NCBI GenBank assembly: GCA_038207585.1
Contig: JBBQZP010000017.1
Span: forward strand, 1-64,000
From: JBBQZP01 sp038207585
GTDB lineage: Bacteria; Pseudomonadota; Alphaproteobacteria; Rhodobacterales; Rhodobacteraceae
Direction of reading: 5' to 3'
Length of the DNA: 64,000 bases
Shown here piece after piece: positions 24,843 to 33,307 of the stretch. Made by a program: the position numbers and the translations under genes. Below the pieces are notes generated by a model that saw only the letters and a program-made list of their open reading frames with translations, was not told the DNA's origin and did no database searches. Each line of letters begins with the position of its first letter. Position 1 is the first letter of the stretch.

Positions 24843-27059
24843 CTAAAGGTCCGCAAGCCCCTTGCGGATATAGCGGTTGTCGCCACGCGTCAGCACCCAG
24901 CGGCCAAGGCGGCGGGCAAGATCGGGGTGGCCCGTGTCGACGGCACGTTTGAACAGCTCTTTCTGGTAGCGGCCAAAGGTCTTGCGGGCGCGCAGCGCGC
25001 TGTAGAACTGCGGCTCGGTCAGGGTGCCGCCCAGCGCCGCCAGCACGATGGGCGACAGTATCCCCATCTGTTGCAGGCTGGAGCCAAGGCGATGGCCCAG
25101 CAATGGCGCGCGCAGTTTCACCACGTTGGGGGCAGTAAAGCGGTCGGCGTGGCCGGCATCCAGTGGCTCGTAGGGGTCATACAGCAGGATCACCCGGCCA
25201 GCCGCCGTGCTGACCTTTGATGCATCGCCGTAGGGGCCGGAGAAATCGCGGTTCCATGCGGTTTTGTAGCGGGTTTCCCAAGGCACCAACGATTTATCCA
25301 GCGTTGACTGCGGCGAAATGGCCACCACATCGGCCCCTGGGCACGCGGGCACAAAGGCGCAGGCGGCATAGGCCCCCATCGACGCGCCATAGAACACCAC
25401 GCGCTTGAATTGTTTGAAAAATCCCGACCGCGCCAGATCATCAAACTGCGCCCATACCCACGGGTCGCGATACCAGGTCCAGCCGTTTGCCATGACCCCC
25501 AGCATTGACCAGCCCTGCTTTTCGATGAACGAAAACCCCCAGGGTCGGCGGTCTTTGCGCTTTTCCATCGCGATATCAAGGTTGTCGAACGTGACAACCA
25601 GCGTGTCCTTGCTGCGCGGCATGTAAAGGAACGAGTGATCGCCGTTGTCGCGCACAAATCCATCCGCGCCCGCAAGGGTTTTTGCCAGCGCAGCCCAGCT
25701 TTCATCCTCTGCGGGCCCGGCCCCGCCGGGTGAGGCGGCCTTGGCGCAAAACAGCGCACGGGTTACTTTTGTGCCCTCTTCCGCGCGCTCGCTCAGCGTG
25801 GTGCAGACACCGAAATCGTTCAGGAACGGATAGGAGCCCGAGCCTTTGCGGATATCGGTCAGCATGGCGGTATGGGCGTGCAGGCACTGGCCCAGCACCG
25901 GAGCAAGGTGCTTGATCTTGGCCGCGTCACCGAACCCCGACAGATTTGCGATCAGGTCATAGCGCGCCAGATCAGCATCAGACGTTGCGACAAGGATGCG
26001 GTCCTCCGGCACGTCGTGGTCGGACAGGAAGGCGCGATAAGGCTCGATCCAGTCAGCCGCCCCGGCAGGCCAGCCGCCCGATGGATCAAGCCCCACCAGA
26101 TGAATGTCGCAATCCCATTTCGCATGCGCGGCCAACGCCAGCGCCTGCGCCTTGCCGCTTACATCGGCAAAGGCTGCCACATCAGGCAGATCAACCGCGT
26201 CCAGCAAGCCCGCCTCGAACACATGGCGGCCCCGGCCCTTGATCGGCGTCGCGGCCTTCAGAAGCCCGTGCTTTTTCATCGCCACCTCGAACCAGCTTCC
26301 CGCAGGCGGCAGGCCCTGATGGCGCAACCCGATTTCGCGCTTGTTCGATGCCCAGATGTGCAAGGCGGTGGTCTGATCGGTCAACTGGCGCTGCACCGAC
26401 GCATTGCCTTTCAGAAACCGCGTCCGGTTGGGAAAGGGGATGGGATAGAACGCCTCCATCGGCTGCACCTCGCCCGCGAGGCCCAGTTTGTGCACGAAAT
26501 GCGTGACCATCATCGGGCCCCACACGCCCCAGGGCTGCTGGCTGACATGCACCGGATTTCCGGAGTCGCACGCGTCAGTATATTCGGCGATCTGTTTGGG
26601 TTTCAGGAATTCGGGAATACCGAACGGGTCGGACGTGAAGTCGATCATCGCCTTGAGGAGTTTCGATTTCGCAGGCATGCCCAGAATGGCGTTGTTTACA
26701 CGCTGCTTGCCGGGAAGTTCGAACCCGAAGACATAGTCGCTGTCATAGGTCATCGGGCGATGGCAATAAACGTCGGTATCAACCCAGATCATGCCGGGAC
26801 AGGCGCGTATCATGTGTAGACGAAACAGATCGGCGAACAGCGCAAAGCTGTCCTTCTTTTCGTATTTCAGGAAATTGTCGGTATCTATGATCTCGCGCCC
26901 GTCGCGGCGGAGCACACCTTTTGGCACGTTGGGGATGTCTTCATAGGAAAAGAGCGTGATCTTCTGGCCCGCATCGACAAAGGATTTCAGGCACAACTCC
27001 TCCATCCACGACAAAGCGCCGCCGATCCAAAGCGTGCCAACCTCGCGCGTGCGTGCCAT
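24843..27059 (-). CDS. Multi-domain protein: GT32-like glycosyltransferase plus C-terminal alpha/beta-hydrolase-like domain
   Basis: A 738-residue protein starting MARTREVGTLWIGGALSW. Residues about 1-290 look like a sugar-transferase fold with a DxD motif in GMIWVDTDVYCHRPM. Residues about 300-480 are an unrecognised middle region with TDIRKGSGSYPFLNDFG. Residues about 490-738 resemble an alpha/beta hydrolase, with a nucleophile-elbow-like VVFYGASMGAYAACAF, an Asp-rich VILLYDPYEPLD and a His in APLLGHRLG. This last part is homologous to the stand-alone protein at 31810-32772. It is divergent from a GT gene at 27196. A role in modifying a surface polysaccharide is inferred. Confidence 0.7.
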   Translation of the reverse strand: MARTREVGTLWIGGALSWMEELCLKSFVDAGQKITLFSYEDIPNVPKGVLRRDGREIIDTDNFLKYEKKDSFALFADLFRLHMIRACPGMIWVDTDVYCHRPMTYDSDYVFGFELPGKQRVNNAILGMPAKSKLLKAMIDFTSDPFGIPEFLKPKQIAEYTDACDSGNPVHVSQQPWGVWGPMMVTHFVHKLGLAGEVQPMEAFYPIPFPNRTRFLKGNASVQRQLTDQTTALHIWASNKREIGLRHQGLPPAGSWFEVAMKKHGLLKAATPIKGRGRHVFEAGLLDAVDLPDVAAFADVSGKAQALALAAHAKWDCDIHLVGLDPSGGWPAGAADWIEPYRAFLSDHDVPEDRILVATSDADLARYDLIANLSGFGDAAKIKHLAPVLGQCLHAHTAMLTDIRKGSGSYPFLNDFGVCTTLSERAEEGTKVTRALFCAKAASPGGAGPAEDESWAALAKTLAGADGFVRDNGDHSFLYMPRSKDTLVVTFDNLDIAMEKRKDRRPWGFSFIEKQGWSMLGVMANGWTWYRDPWVWAQFDDLARSGFFKQFKRVVFYGASMGAYAACAFVPACPGADVVAISPQSTLDKSLVPWETRYKTAWNRDFSGPYGDASKVSTAAGRVILLYDPYEPLDAGHADRFTAPNVVKLRAPLLGHRLGSSLQQMGILSPIVLAALGGTLTEPQFYSALRARKTFGRYQKELFKRAVDTGHPDLARRLGRWVLTRGDNRYIRKGLADL

Positions 27060-27195
27060 TCGGGTGCCTTTGCCTTTTGATGGTGCCCGATGGGCTACAT
27101 TGGTGCTGTTAGGGAAACAGTCTGGCGAAATTACGGCGGTTCTACAATGGGATGATGCAAATTTGACGGGTCGCGCTTTGCCGGACGGGGCGGTT

Positions 27196-29562
27196 ATGCT
27201 ACGACATTTGGAAAGGGCCGCATCAGACGGCCCGCAAAGCATGAGGATCGGCAGAGTGGCGCAGGACAAGTCACCGCGCAAAAAGCGCATAACCGTGGTC
27301 GCGGCCGCCAATCCGGTTGTGCGCTTGCGCGAAATGGCGGCGCGGATGCTTGGCCGTGACGGCATCGGGCATCTTCTGGATGTGGTTGACGACGGTGCGG
27401 GCAAAGTGCGGGCGTTTTTCGGCAACGGCACGCCGCCGTCGGCGTTTTTGCCTGATGAGGCAGACGGTTGCGCCCTACCCTTGGAATTGCGTGAGGTATC
27501 TGGCGGCACGCTGGCGACGTTTGCCGGCGCTGGTGCGCTGCGCATCGGGCTGACAGAGGGCAACCCGCTCGATCTTGTCCCCTCGCCCGATGATTTGTCT
27601 TTGTTCGACGGCAAGAATTGCTTGCTCGCCTTTCGGATCGCGGAAACTGCTGATCAGGTCGCCCAAGGCCTGATCTGGCACGCGGGCGCGCACGGGCTGG
27701 AGGGGGCCGTGATCATCAGCCGCCTGCCCGACAACGGTTTCGCCGCCGAACTGGACGCGGCGTTAGGGGGCGTGGCTCTGACGGTTGTGGTGTTGACCTG
27801 CCCGCTGCCGCTGGGAAAGCCGGGCATGGGGCCGGAAGACCATATCTTCCTGGCCCCCGATGCACCGGGCAAAGACCGCATGACCCCGCCCGACCCCGAC
27901 CCCTGGCGCAGCCCCTTGGGTGAGGGGCTGGTGTATGAGGTGGTCAAATGGCGCTTTCTGGCGCGTGCGCGCGCCGTTCTGACGCTGGATGTGACCGACA
28001 TTCTGCCGCCACTTGCCGAAGGCCAGACCAGCGCGTTTGATCTATGTTGCGACGCGACGAACGGTGTGACCCTGCTGGTCGGTCGGCGCATCTATCCATG
28101 GCGCGTGCGCAAGGATGATGTGGCGGGCTTTGGCGATCATATCTGCCGCCAGTTCGACAACCGCCGCGGCTTTGCCCGCTGGGGTGTCGCCCCCGCCAAG
28201 GCGGGGTTGGAGAATACCTGGCGCATGGTGCGGGTGTCTTATGCCAAGCCCGATGAAGGGGCCATCGTGCCATTCTGGCGCGCGATGGGGATACGGGTGG
28301 CGGGCAGTGCGGCGTCGGAACTGGCGCCCAAAACCTCGTTGATCGAGGATGCGGCTTTGCTTGATCTGGCGCAGCGACTGGGCGCGAAACCGGTGCGCGC
28401 GCCGGTGTCGAAAACCCGTACTGCCCCGGCAGAGGCGGCCAAGGGCGGGCGCACCGCGATTGTGACGACGATGAAGAACGAGGGGCCGTTCATCCTTGAA
28501 TGGCTGGCCTATCACCGCATGATCGGTGTTGATGACTTTCTGATCTATACCAATGATTGCACCGATGGCACCGATACGATGCTGGATCTGTTGCAAGCCA
28601 AGGGCTTTGTGCAGCACCGCGAAAACCCGTTCCGCGAAACTGGGCTTAAACCGCAGCACGCAGCGTTGCAGGCTGCAGAATCCGAGCCGATCATGCAGAA
28701 TTGCGGCTGGGGCATCTGTATGGATGTGGATGAATTCATCGACATCAAGATCGGCGATGGCACGCTGGCGGCGCTTTATTCCGCGATGGGCGAGGCGAAC
28801 ATGATCGCGCTGACCTGGAGGCTGTTCGGCAATGCCGATATCGGGCTCTATCAGGACCGCTTTTTGCTGGAACAATTCGACCGCTGCGCGCCGGAAATCG
28901 TGCGCAAGCCGCATCAGGCCTGGGGCTTCAAGACACTGTTTCGCAATATCGACATCTATAAAAAGCTGGGCGTGCACCGCCCCAAGGGGTTGAAGCCTGA
29001 CCTCTGGGACCGGGTGAATTGGCTGAACGGATCAGGTCAGCCCTTGCCGCGCGAGATGTTCCGCAACGGCTGGCGCTCTACGCTGGAGACGTACGGCTAT
29101 GACTGGGTGCAACTTAATCATTACGCGGTGCGGTCGGCGGAAAGCTTTCTGGTCAAGCGCGACCGGGGAAGGGTAAACCATGTCGACCGCGATCAGGGGC
29201 TGAATTACTGGTTCAGGATGAACCACAACGGCGAGCAGGACGGCTCGATCCAGCGGATGATCCCGGCACTGCAGGCCGAATATGACCGCTTGCTGGCCGA
29301 CCCCGACATCCGCGCCATCCATGATCATGCCGTGGCCGCCCACAAGGTTAAGATTGCGGAACTGCTGGAAACCGAGAACTATCGCACCTTCTACGCCGAG
29401 TTGACCGGCGCGCGGATGCAATCCCTGTGCCGCCTGCAGCAGCATTTCGGATCAGCGGTCTTTGCCGCCGGGCCTGCGGTCATTCCGGACGACCTGCACA
29501 CCCGCGATCTGGCGCCCGATTTCTTTTTTACCGTGAAATTTGATGGCGAGGCGGAGCATTGA
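27196..29562 (+). CDS. Large glycosyltransferase (GT2_4/GT92-like), probably with a second degenerate copy at the N-terminus
   Basis: About 788 residues if the start is the ATG at 27196; the start is uncertain (27241 is another choice) and anything upstream of 27059 would overlap the opposite gene. The C-terminal 360 residues are a Glyco_tranf_2_4 domain: IVTTMKNEGPFILEWLAYHR, TNDCTDGTD, the DxD site CMDVDEFIDI, GFKTLFRNI, KLGVHRPKG and QLNHYAVRSAESFLVKRDRG. The preceding region (about residues 125-330) seems to follow the same plan in a worn form, with LLAFRIAETADQVAQGLIWH and LTLDVTDILPP in place of the active motifs. Substrate unknown. Confidence 0.75.
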   Translation: MLRHLERAASDGPQSMRIGRVAQDKSPRKKRITVVAAANPVVRLREMAARMLGRDGIGHLLDVVDDGAGKVRAFFGNGTPPSAFLPDEADGCALPLELREVSGGTLATFAGAGALRIGLTEGNPLDLVPSPDDLSLFDGKNCLLAFRIAETADQVAQGLIWHAGAHGLEGAVIISRLPDNGFAAELDAALGGVALTVVVLTCPLPLGKPGMGPEDHIFLAPDAPGKDRMTPPDPDPWRSPLGEGLVYEVVKWRFLARARAVLTLDVTDILPPLAEGQTSAFDLCCDATNGVTLLVGRRIYPWRVRKDDVAGFGDHICRQFDNRRGFARWGVAPAKAGLENTWRMVRVSYAKPDEGAIVPFWRAMGIRVAGSAASELAPKTSLIEDAALLDLAQRLGAKPVRAPVSKTRTAPAEAAKGGRTAIVTTMKNEGPFILEWLAYHRMIGVDDFLIYTNDCTDGTDTMLDLLQAKGFVQHRENPFRETGLKPQHAALQAAESEPIMQNCGWGICMDVDEFIDIKIGDGTLAALYSAMGEANMIALTWRLFGNADIGLYQDRFLLEQFDRCAPEIVRKPHQAWGFKTLFRNIDIYKKLGVHRPKGLKPDLWDRVNWLNGSGQPLPREMFRNGWRSTLETYGYDWVQLNHYAVRSAESFLVKRDRGRVNHVDRDQGLNYWFRMNHNGEQDGSIQRMIPALQAEYDRLLADPDIRAIHDHAVAAHKVKIAELLETENYRTFYAELTGARMQSLCRLQQHFGSAVFAAGPAVIPDDLHTRDLAPDFFFTVKFDGEAEH

Positions 29563-29581
29563 GCAGGATGCGGGGCGAAGA

Positions 29582-29669
29582 AAAAATCTTGAAGAAAGAT
29601 TTTTGTGCCCTGAACCCCAAAGGGTGCTGTCCGGCGGGCGGAGTTGAGTATTTTTGCAAAAATGAAGTC
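29582..29669. repeat. Composite repeat: AT-rich hairpin plus TTTTTGCAAAAA element
   Basis: AAAAATCTT and AAGATTTTT (29582-29604, five-base loop) form a hairpin like the second module at 592-613, and a 26-base TTTTTGCAAAAA element follows at 29644-29669. The region separates two glycosyltransferase genes and may terminate the first. Confidence 0.75.
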
Positions 29670-29683
29670 GCAGGGAAGTTGGG

Positions 29684-30655
29684 ATGGGGGCGGTGATGGG
29701 CGGGTTCACGGTTGCCACCACGATGAAGAACGAAGGCGCGTTTTTGGTCGAGTGGCTGGCGCATCACAAGGCGCTGGGGTTCGATCATGTGGTGATCTGT
29801 ACCAATGATTGCGAGGACGCAACGCGCGACATGGCGCTGCGGTTGCAGGCGATGGGGCTCGTGCGGCATCATGCGACAAAGATCTGGCCGGTGACAGGCA
29901 TCCAGCGGTCGGCGCTGAAACAGATCCGGCGCTACGGCGAGGTGACCGGGGCAGACTGGCTGTGGGTCTGCGATGCGGACGAGTTTCTGGTTGTGAAGAT
30001 CGGTGATGGGACGGTGCAGGCCTTGGCTGCGGCGGCCAGTGATGCGGCGCGGGTGATCTCGGTGCCGTGGCGGGTGTTTGCGCCGCAGGCCGGGTCGGAT
30101 GTGGTGCGGGGTGCCGTGACGCGGGCCTGTTTGCGGGCCGAGCCTCATACGGGCGGGGCGGATGCGGGCGGGCCAGTCTATTGCAAATCGCTGTTGCGGG
30201 GGCTGGAGGGGGTGCATCGGATCGGCATCCACACCGCCGTTGCGCGCGAGGGCGAGGAGTTGACCCGCGAACTTCCCGGCGGCGTGGCGCATGTGCCGCA
30301 GCATCATCCGATGTTTGTCGCCGCCGATTACCGTGTGGCACAGGTCAACCATTATGCCTTGCGGTCGCGCGGCAGCTTTCTGGTCAAGCGGGCGCGGGGG
30401 CGGGTGAACCACGCGTCAAAGCCGATGGAAATCGACTATTGGGACCGCTTTGATGTGGAGGGCGTGCCCTGCCATGCGATCCGGCGCTATGACGATGCGG
30501 CGACCGGGTGGACGGCGCGGCTGATGGCGGACCGCAAACTGGCAGCATTGCATCATGCAGCGGTAGAGTGGCACGCCGTAAAGGCCGCGCAACTGGCCGC
30601 GCAGGAGGATCACGCGGGTCTGGTGGCCGCCCTTGATGCGTGGAGCCGGGCATGA
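29684..30655 (+). CDS. Glycosyltransferase family 2 (GT2_4 type)
   Basis: A 323-residue protein carrying one Glyco_tranf_2_4 domain: FTVATTMKNEGAFLVEWLAH, CTNDCEDATRDMALRL, the DxD site VCDADEFLVVKIGDG, YCKSLLRGLEGVHRIGIH and QVNHYALRSRGSFLVKRARG. The start at 29684 has GGGAAG upstream; the ATG at 29696 is an alternative. The stop overlaps the start of the next GT gene (ATGA). There is no membrane segment, so it should act in the cytosol on nucleotide sugars. Acceptor unknown. Confidence 0.85.
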   Translation: MGAVMGGFTVATTMKNEGAFLVEWLAHHKALGFDHVVICTNDCEDATRDMALRLQAMGLVRHHATKIWPVTGIQRSALKQIRRYGEVTGADWLWVCDADEFLVVKIGDGTVQALAAAASDAARVISVPWRVFAPQAGSDVVRGAVTRACLRAEPHTGGADAGGPVYCKSLLRGLEGVHRIGIHTAVAREGEELTRELPGGVAHVPQHHPMFVAADYRVAQVNHYALRSRGSFLVKRARGRVNHASKPMEIDYWDRFDVEGVPCHAIRRYDDAATGWTARLMADRKLAALHHAAVEWHAVKAAQLAAQEDHAGLVAALDAWSRA

Positions 30656-31704
30656 GGGTTCTGGCCATTCTGACGGTGCGCAATGAGGCGTCGTTCCTGC
30701 TGGAGTGGCTGGCGCATCACCGGGCCTGCGGGTTTACCGATTTTCTTGTCTTCTCCAACGACTGCACCGATGGCACCGATGCGATGCTGGACCGGCTGGC
30801 CGCGATGGGCTGGCTGACCCATCTGCGCAATGACGGCCCGCACGAGGAAGGGCCGCAATGGTCGGCGCTGAAGGCGGCAGACCGCCATCCGCTGAAGGCT
30901 GCCGCCGATTGGGTGCTGTTTTTCGATATTGATGAGTTTGTGAACATCCATGCAGGTGCGGGCACCGTTCCCGACCTTCTGGCAGCCTTGCCGGATGCTA
31001 CCGCTATCCCTCTGACATGGCGGATGTTCGGCAATGGCGGCGTGGTGAATTATACGGGTGCCCCCGTGACGCAGACCTTTACCCGCGCCGCGCCTGCCGT
31101 GCTGCACTGGCCGTGGCGGGCGGCGTTGTTCAAGACGCTTTTCCGCAATGATGGCAGCTATGCCAAACTGGGCGTGCACCGCCCGCGCAGCCCGGACCCG
31201 GCGCGGATGGCCGCACAGCGCTGGTTCGATGGATCGGGGCGGGAGTTGCCGCCCGCCTTTCACAGCCAGCGCATCTTTTCTCCCTTCGGGCAGGACAACT
31301 ACGCGCTGGTGCAGTTGAACCATTACGCGCTTGGGTCGATGGAAGGCTACCTTGTGAAATGCGACCGGGGGCGCGCCAACCGCGAAGCGTCGACCTTCGA
31401 TATGGGCTATTGGGTAGAGCGGAATTTCAGCGATATCGAGGACCGCAGCATCGCCGGGATGGCAGATCGCAGTGCGCCCGTCATGGCCGAATTGCTCGCA
31501 GATGCGGTGCTGGGGCCGTTGCACGCCGCCGGGGTCAACTGGCGGCGGGCGCGGTTTACGGATCTGATGCGCCAAGAACCCTGGCGCGCACTTTTCGGGC
31601 GGTTGTTGATGACCCCCCCTGCCCGCGCGCTGACGCCCGATCTGGCGCGGCTGATCTGGCGGCACGCGGCGGCGGCGCAGAAACAGTCGGACGACATTGT
31701 TTAG
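30652..31704 (+). CDS. Glycosyltransferase family 2 (GT2_4 type)
   Basis: A 350-residue paralogue of the previous protein, starting MRVLAILTVRNEASFLLEWL. It shows SNDCTDGTDAMLDRL, the DxD site FFDIDEFVNIHAGAG, LFKTLFRNDGSYAKLGVHRP and QLNHYALGSMEGYLVKCDRG. The ATG is chosen because it overlaps the upstream stop codon as ATGA. Close similarity to the C-terminal part of the 27196-29562 protein suggests tandem duplication within the locus. Confidence 0.86.
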   Translation: MRVLAILTVRNEASFLLEWLAHHRACGFTDFLVFSNDCTDGTDAMLDRLAAMGWLTHLRNDGPHEEGPQWSALKAADRHPLKAAADWVLFFDIDEFVNIHAGAGTVPDLLAALPDATAIPLTWRMFGNGGVVNYTGAPVTQTFTRAAPAVLHWPWRAALFKTLFRNDGSYAKLGVHRPRSPDPARMAAQRWFDGSGRELPPAFHSQRIFSPFGQDNYALVQLNHYALGSMEGYLVKCDRGRANREASTFDMGYWVERNFSDIEDRSIAGMADRSAPVMAELLADAVLGPLHAAGVNWRRARFTDLMRQEPWRALFGRLLMTPPARALTPDLARLIWRHAAAAQKQSDDIV

Positions 31705-31809
31705 CATAAACCCTGCTGTGCCACGTTGCCGCCCTCTTGTGCCCATGCTGGCGACACGCGACATTGGGCATGTAGCAGTTCGTGAGAGTAACCATTTCGG
31801 AAGTAAATC

Positions 31810-32772
31810 GTGGGGACGACATCAGACATGAGCGATGCAGCAACAATGCCTGCGGATGCAATCGGTGCAACTGATCGTGCCAGCTGGCTGGCGCGCATCG
31901 ACGAGATCGGCGAAGAGGCAGGTTATTTTCAACCCTTGGGTGCAGCGCATTGGGCGTTCTTTTCGGACGACGGCCCGAATCTTCTGGTGACGTTCGAGAC
32001 GATGGACGCAATCCGCGCCCGCGTTTCCGATCAGTTGCCGATGGGCCATGGCATTGCCGCAGCGCGCGGCTGGTCGCATCTGTGCATCATCTGTGACGGT
32101 CCGACGTGGTTTCGCGATCCCGCCGTTTACCGGTTTTTCGACCGGCAGGTGGACGATGCCTTCATGGAAGACTTTGACCGCGTTGTATTTTATGGCGCGG
32201 GCATGGCGGGATACGCGGCATGCTCTTATTCGGTCACGGCACCCGGCGCAACGGTGGTGGCCGTGGCACCGCGCGCCACGCTTGACCCTGCGGTCACCGG
32301 CTGGGACACCCGCGACCACGCGCAGCGGCGACTGAATTTCACCGACCGCTATGGCTATGCGCCCGACATGGTCGACGGCGCGGGCGATGTGTTCTTGGTG
32401 CTGGACCCGCATGTTGTGCCCGATGCGATGCATGCGGCGCTGTTTCGAAAGCCCTACGTCCGCCAATTGCGCGTGCCGCATCTGGGCGAGGCGACCGAGG
32501 CTGCGCTACTGCACATGGGCCTGTTGCCAAAGGTTCTGGATGCTGCCTGCGACGGCACGCTGAACCGCAAAAGCTTTGCCCGGATGTGGCGCGACAGACG
32601 CAATTTCGGACCCTATCTCAAGCAACTTCTGGCGCAGACGGATGCAGCGGAAAAGCCGCACCGGTCGGCGATGATCTGCCGCAATGTGGCCGAACGCATG
32701 AACGCCCCGCGCTTCAGGCGCAGACTGGCCGAGATTGAGGGCGCGGCAAAGGTCGCGCCCGAAAGCAGCTAG
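31810..32772 (+). CDS. Stand-alone alpha/beta-hydrolase-like protein lacking the expected Ser and His
   Basis: Up to 320 residues, homologous to the C-terminal third of the 24843-27059 protein. Aligning by eye, the elbow VVFYGASMGAYAAC there is VVFYGAGMAGYAAC here, so the Ser is Gly, and the candidate His in LLGHRLG is Glu in HLGEATE; the Asp-rich VFLVLDPHVVPD is kept. It may be an inactive paralogue, a binding protein or a different enzyme. A GTG start at 31810 has GGAAG six bases upstream; the ATG at 31828 is the alternative. It closes the glycosyltransferase locus. Confidence 0.7.
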   Translation: MGTTSDMSDAATMPADAIGATDRASWLARIDEIGEEAGYFQPLGAAHWAFFSDDGPNLLVTFETMDAIRARVSDQLPMGHGIAAARGWSHLCIICDGPTWFRDPAVYRFFDRQVDDAFMEDFDRVVFYGAGMAGYAACSYSVTAPGATVVAVAPRATLDPAVTGWDTRDHAQRRLNFTDRYGYAPDMVDGAGDVFLVLDPHVVPDAMHAALFRKPYVRQLRVPHLGEATEAALLHMGLLPKVLDAACDGTLNRKSFARMWRDRRNFGPYLKQLLAQTDAAEKPHRSAMICRNVAERMNAPRFRRRLAEIEGAAKVAPESS

Positions 32773-33188
32773 TTCCGGTCCTCCAGAAGCATCAGATCCT
32801 CGGTCCGGGCCTGAGTAAGGCGGGTCATGCAGTTGGCCACGACCGCAGCCTCGACCGAGCCGCCGCGATAGATGAAACCCTCTGCCTCGCAGGCGGCATC
32901 GCGGAACGTAACCCAGGCGCGCTGTGCCGCCTTCAATCGCGCCAGCGCACCATTCTGCGGCGTTGCACTCGCGATATCATATTCCTTCATGATCGCGACC
33001 GTGGCCTTATAGGTCGCATTCAGCGCCTGATCCGCATCCTCATAATCCCGGTCGGCACAGGCATTTATGTCGGCTTGTGTAACTACGGAATCGCAATCGT
33101 CCGTCTGTGCCATGGCCGGAACAGCCCCGGCGGCAGCAAGGAAAGCCGCAAGAACTGCGGGGCAGATCAGTCTGACAAGGCGGGGCAT
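32769..33188 (-). CDS. LprI/DUF1311 family secreted protein
   Basis: A 139-residue exported protein with signal peptide MPRLVRLICPAVLAAFLAAA and a likely cut after AMA. The mature part has four Cys positions (DDCDSVV, INACADRDYEDADQALN, DAACEAEG, VANCMTRLT) and the LKAAQRAWVTFRDAAC motif of DUF1311/LprI proteins, some of which inhibit lysozyme. The start is supported by CGGAG six bases upstream. It overlaps the 3' end of the convergent hydrolase-like gene by four bases. Confidence 0.87.
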   Translation of the reverse strand: MPRLVRLICPAVLAAFLAAAGAVPAMAQTDDCDSVVTQADINACADRDYEDADQALNATYKATVAIMKEYDIASATPQNGALARLKAAQRAWVTFRDAACEAEGFIYRGGSVEAAVVANCMTRLTQARTEDLMLLEDRN

Positions 33189-33307
33189 TGCACACTCCGG
33201 TTTGGGTCGGGCCAGATAACCACGCGGCCCCAGCCCTGCCAAGCCGGATTGCAAAAGCGCGATCAGGGCTCTGGAAAGGGCGGACGTGATCGGGTAGTGC
33301 GGGGGGC

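Noticed and set aside
26956..27195. Upstream extension of the large glycosyltransferase gene
   Set aside because: It would overlap the opposite gene that starts at 27059 and adds a tail without family features.
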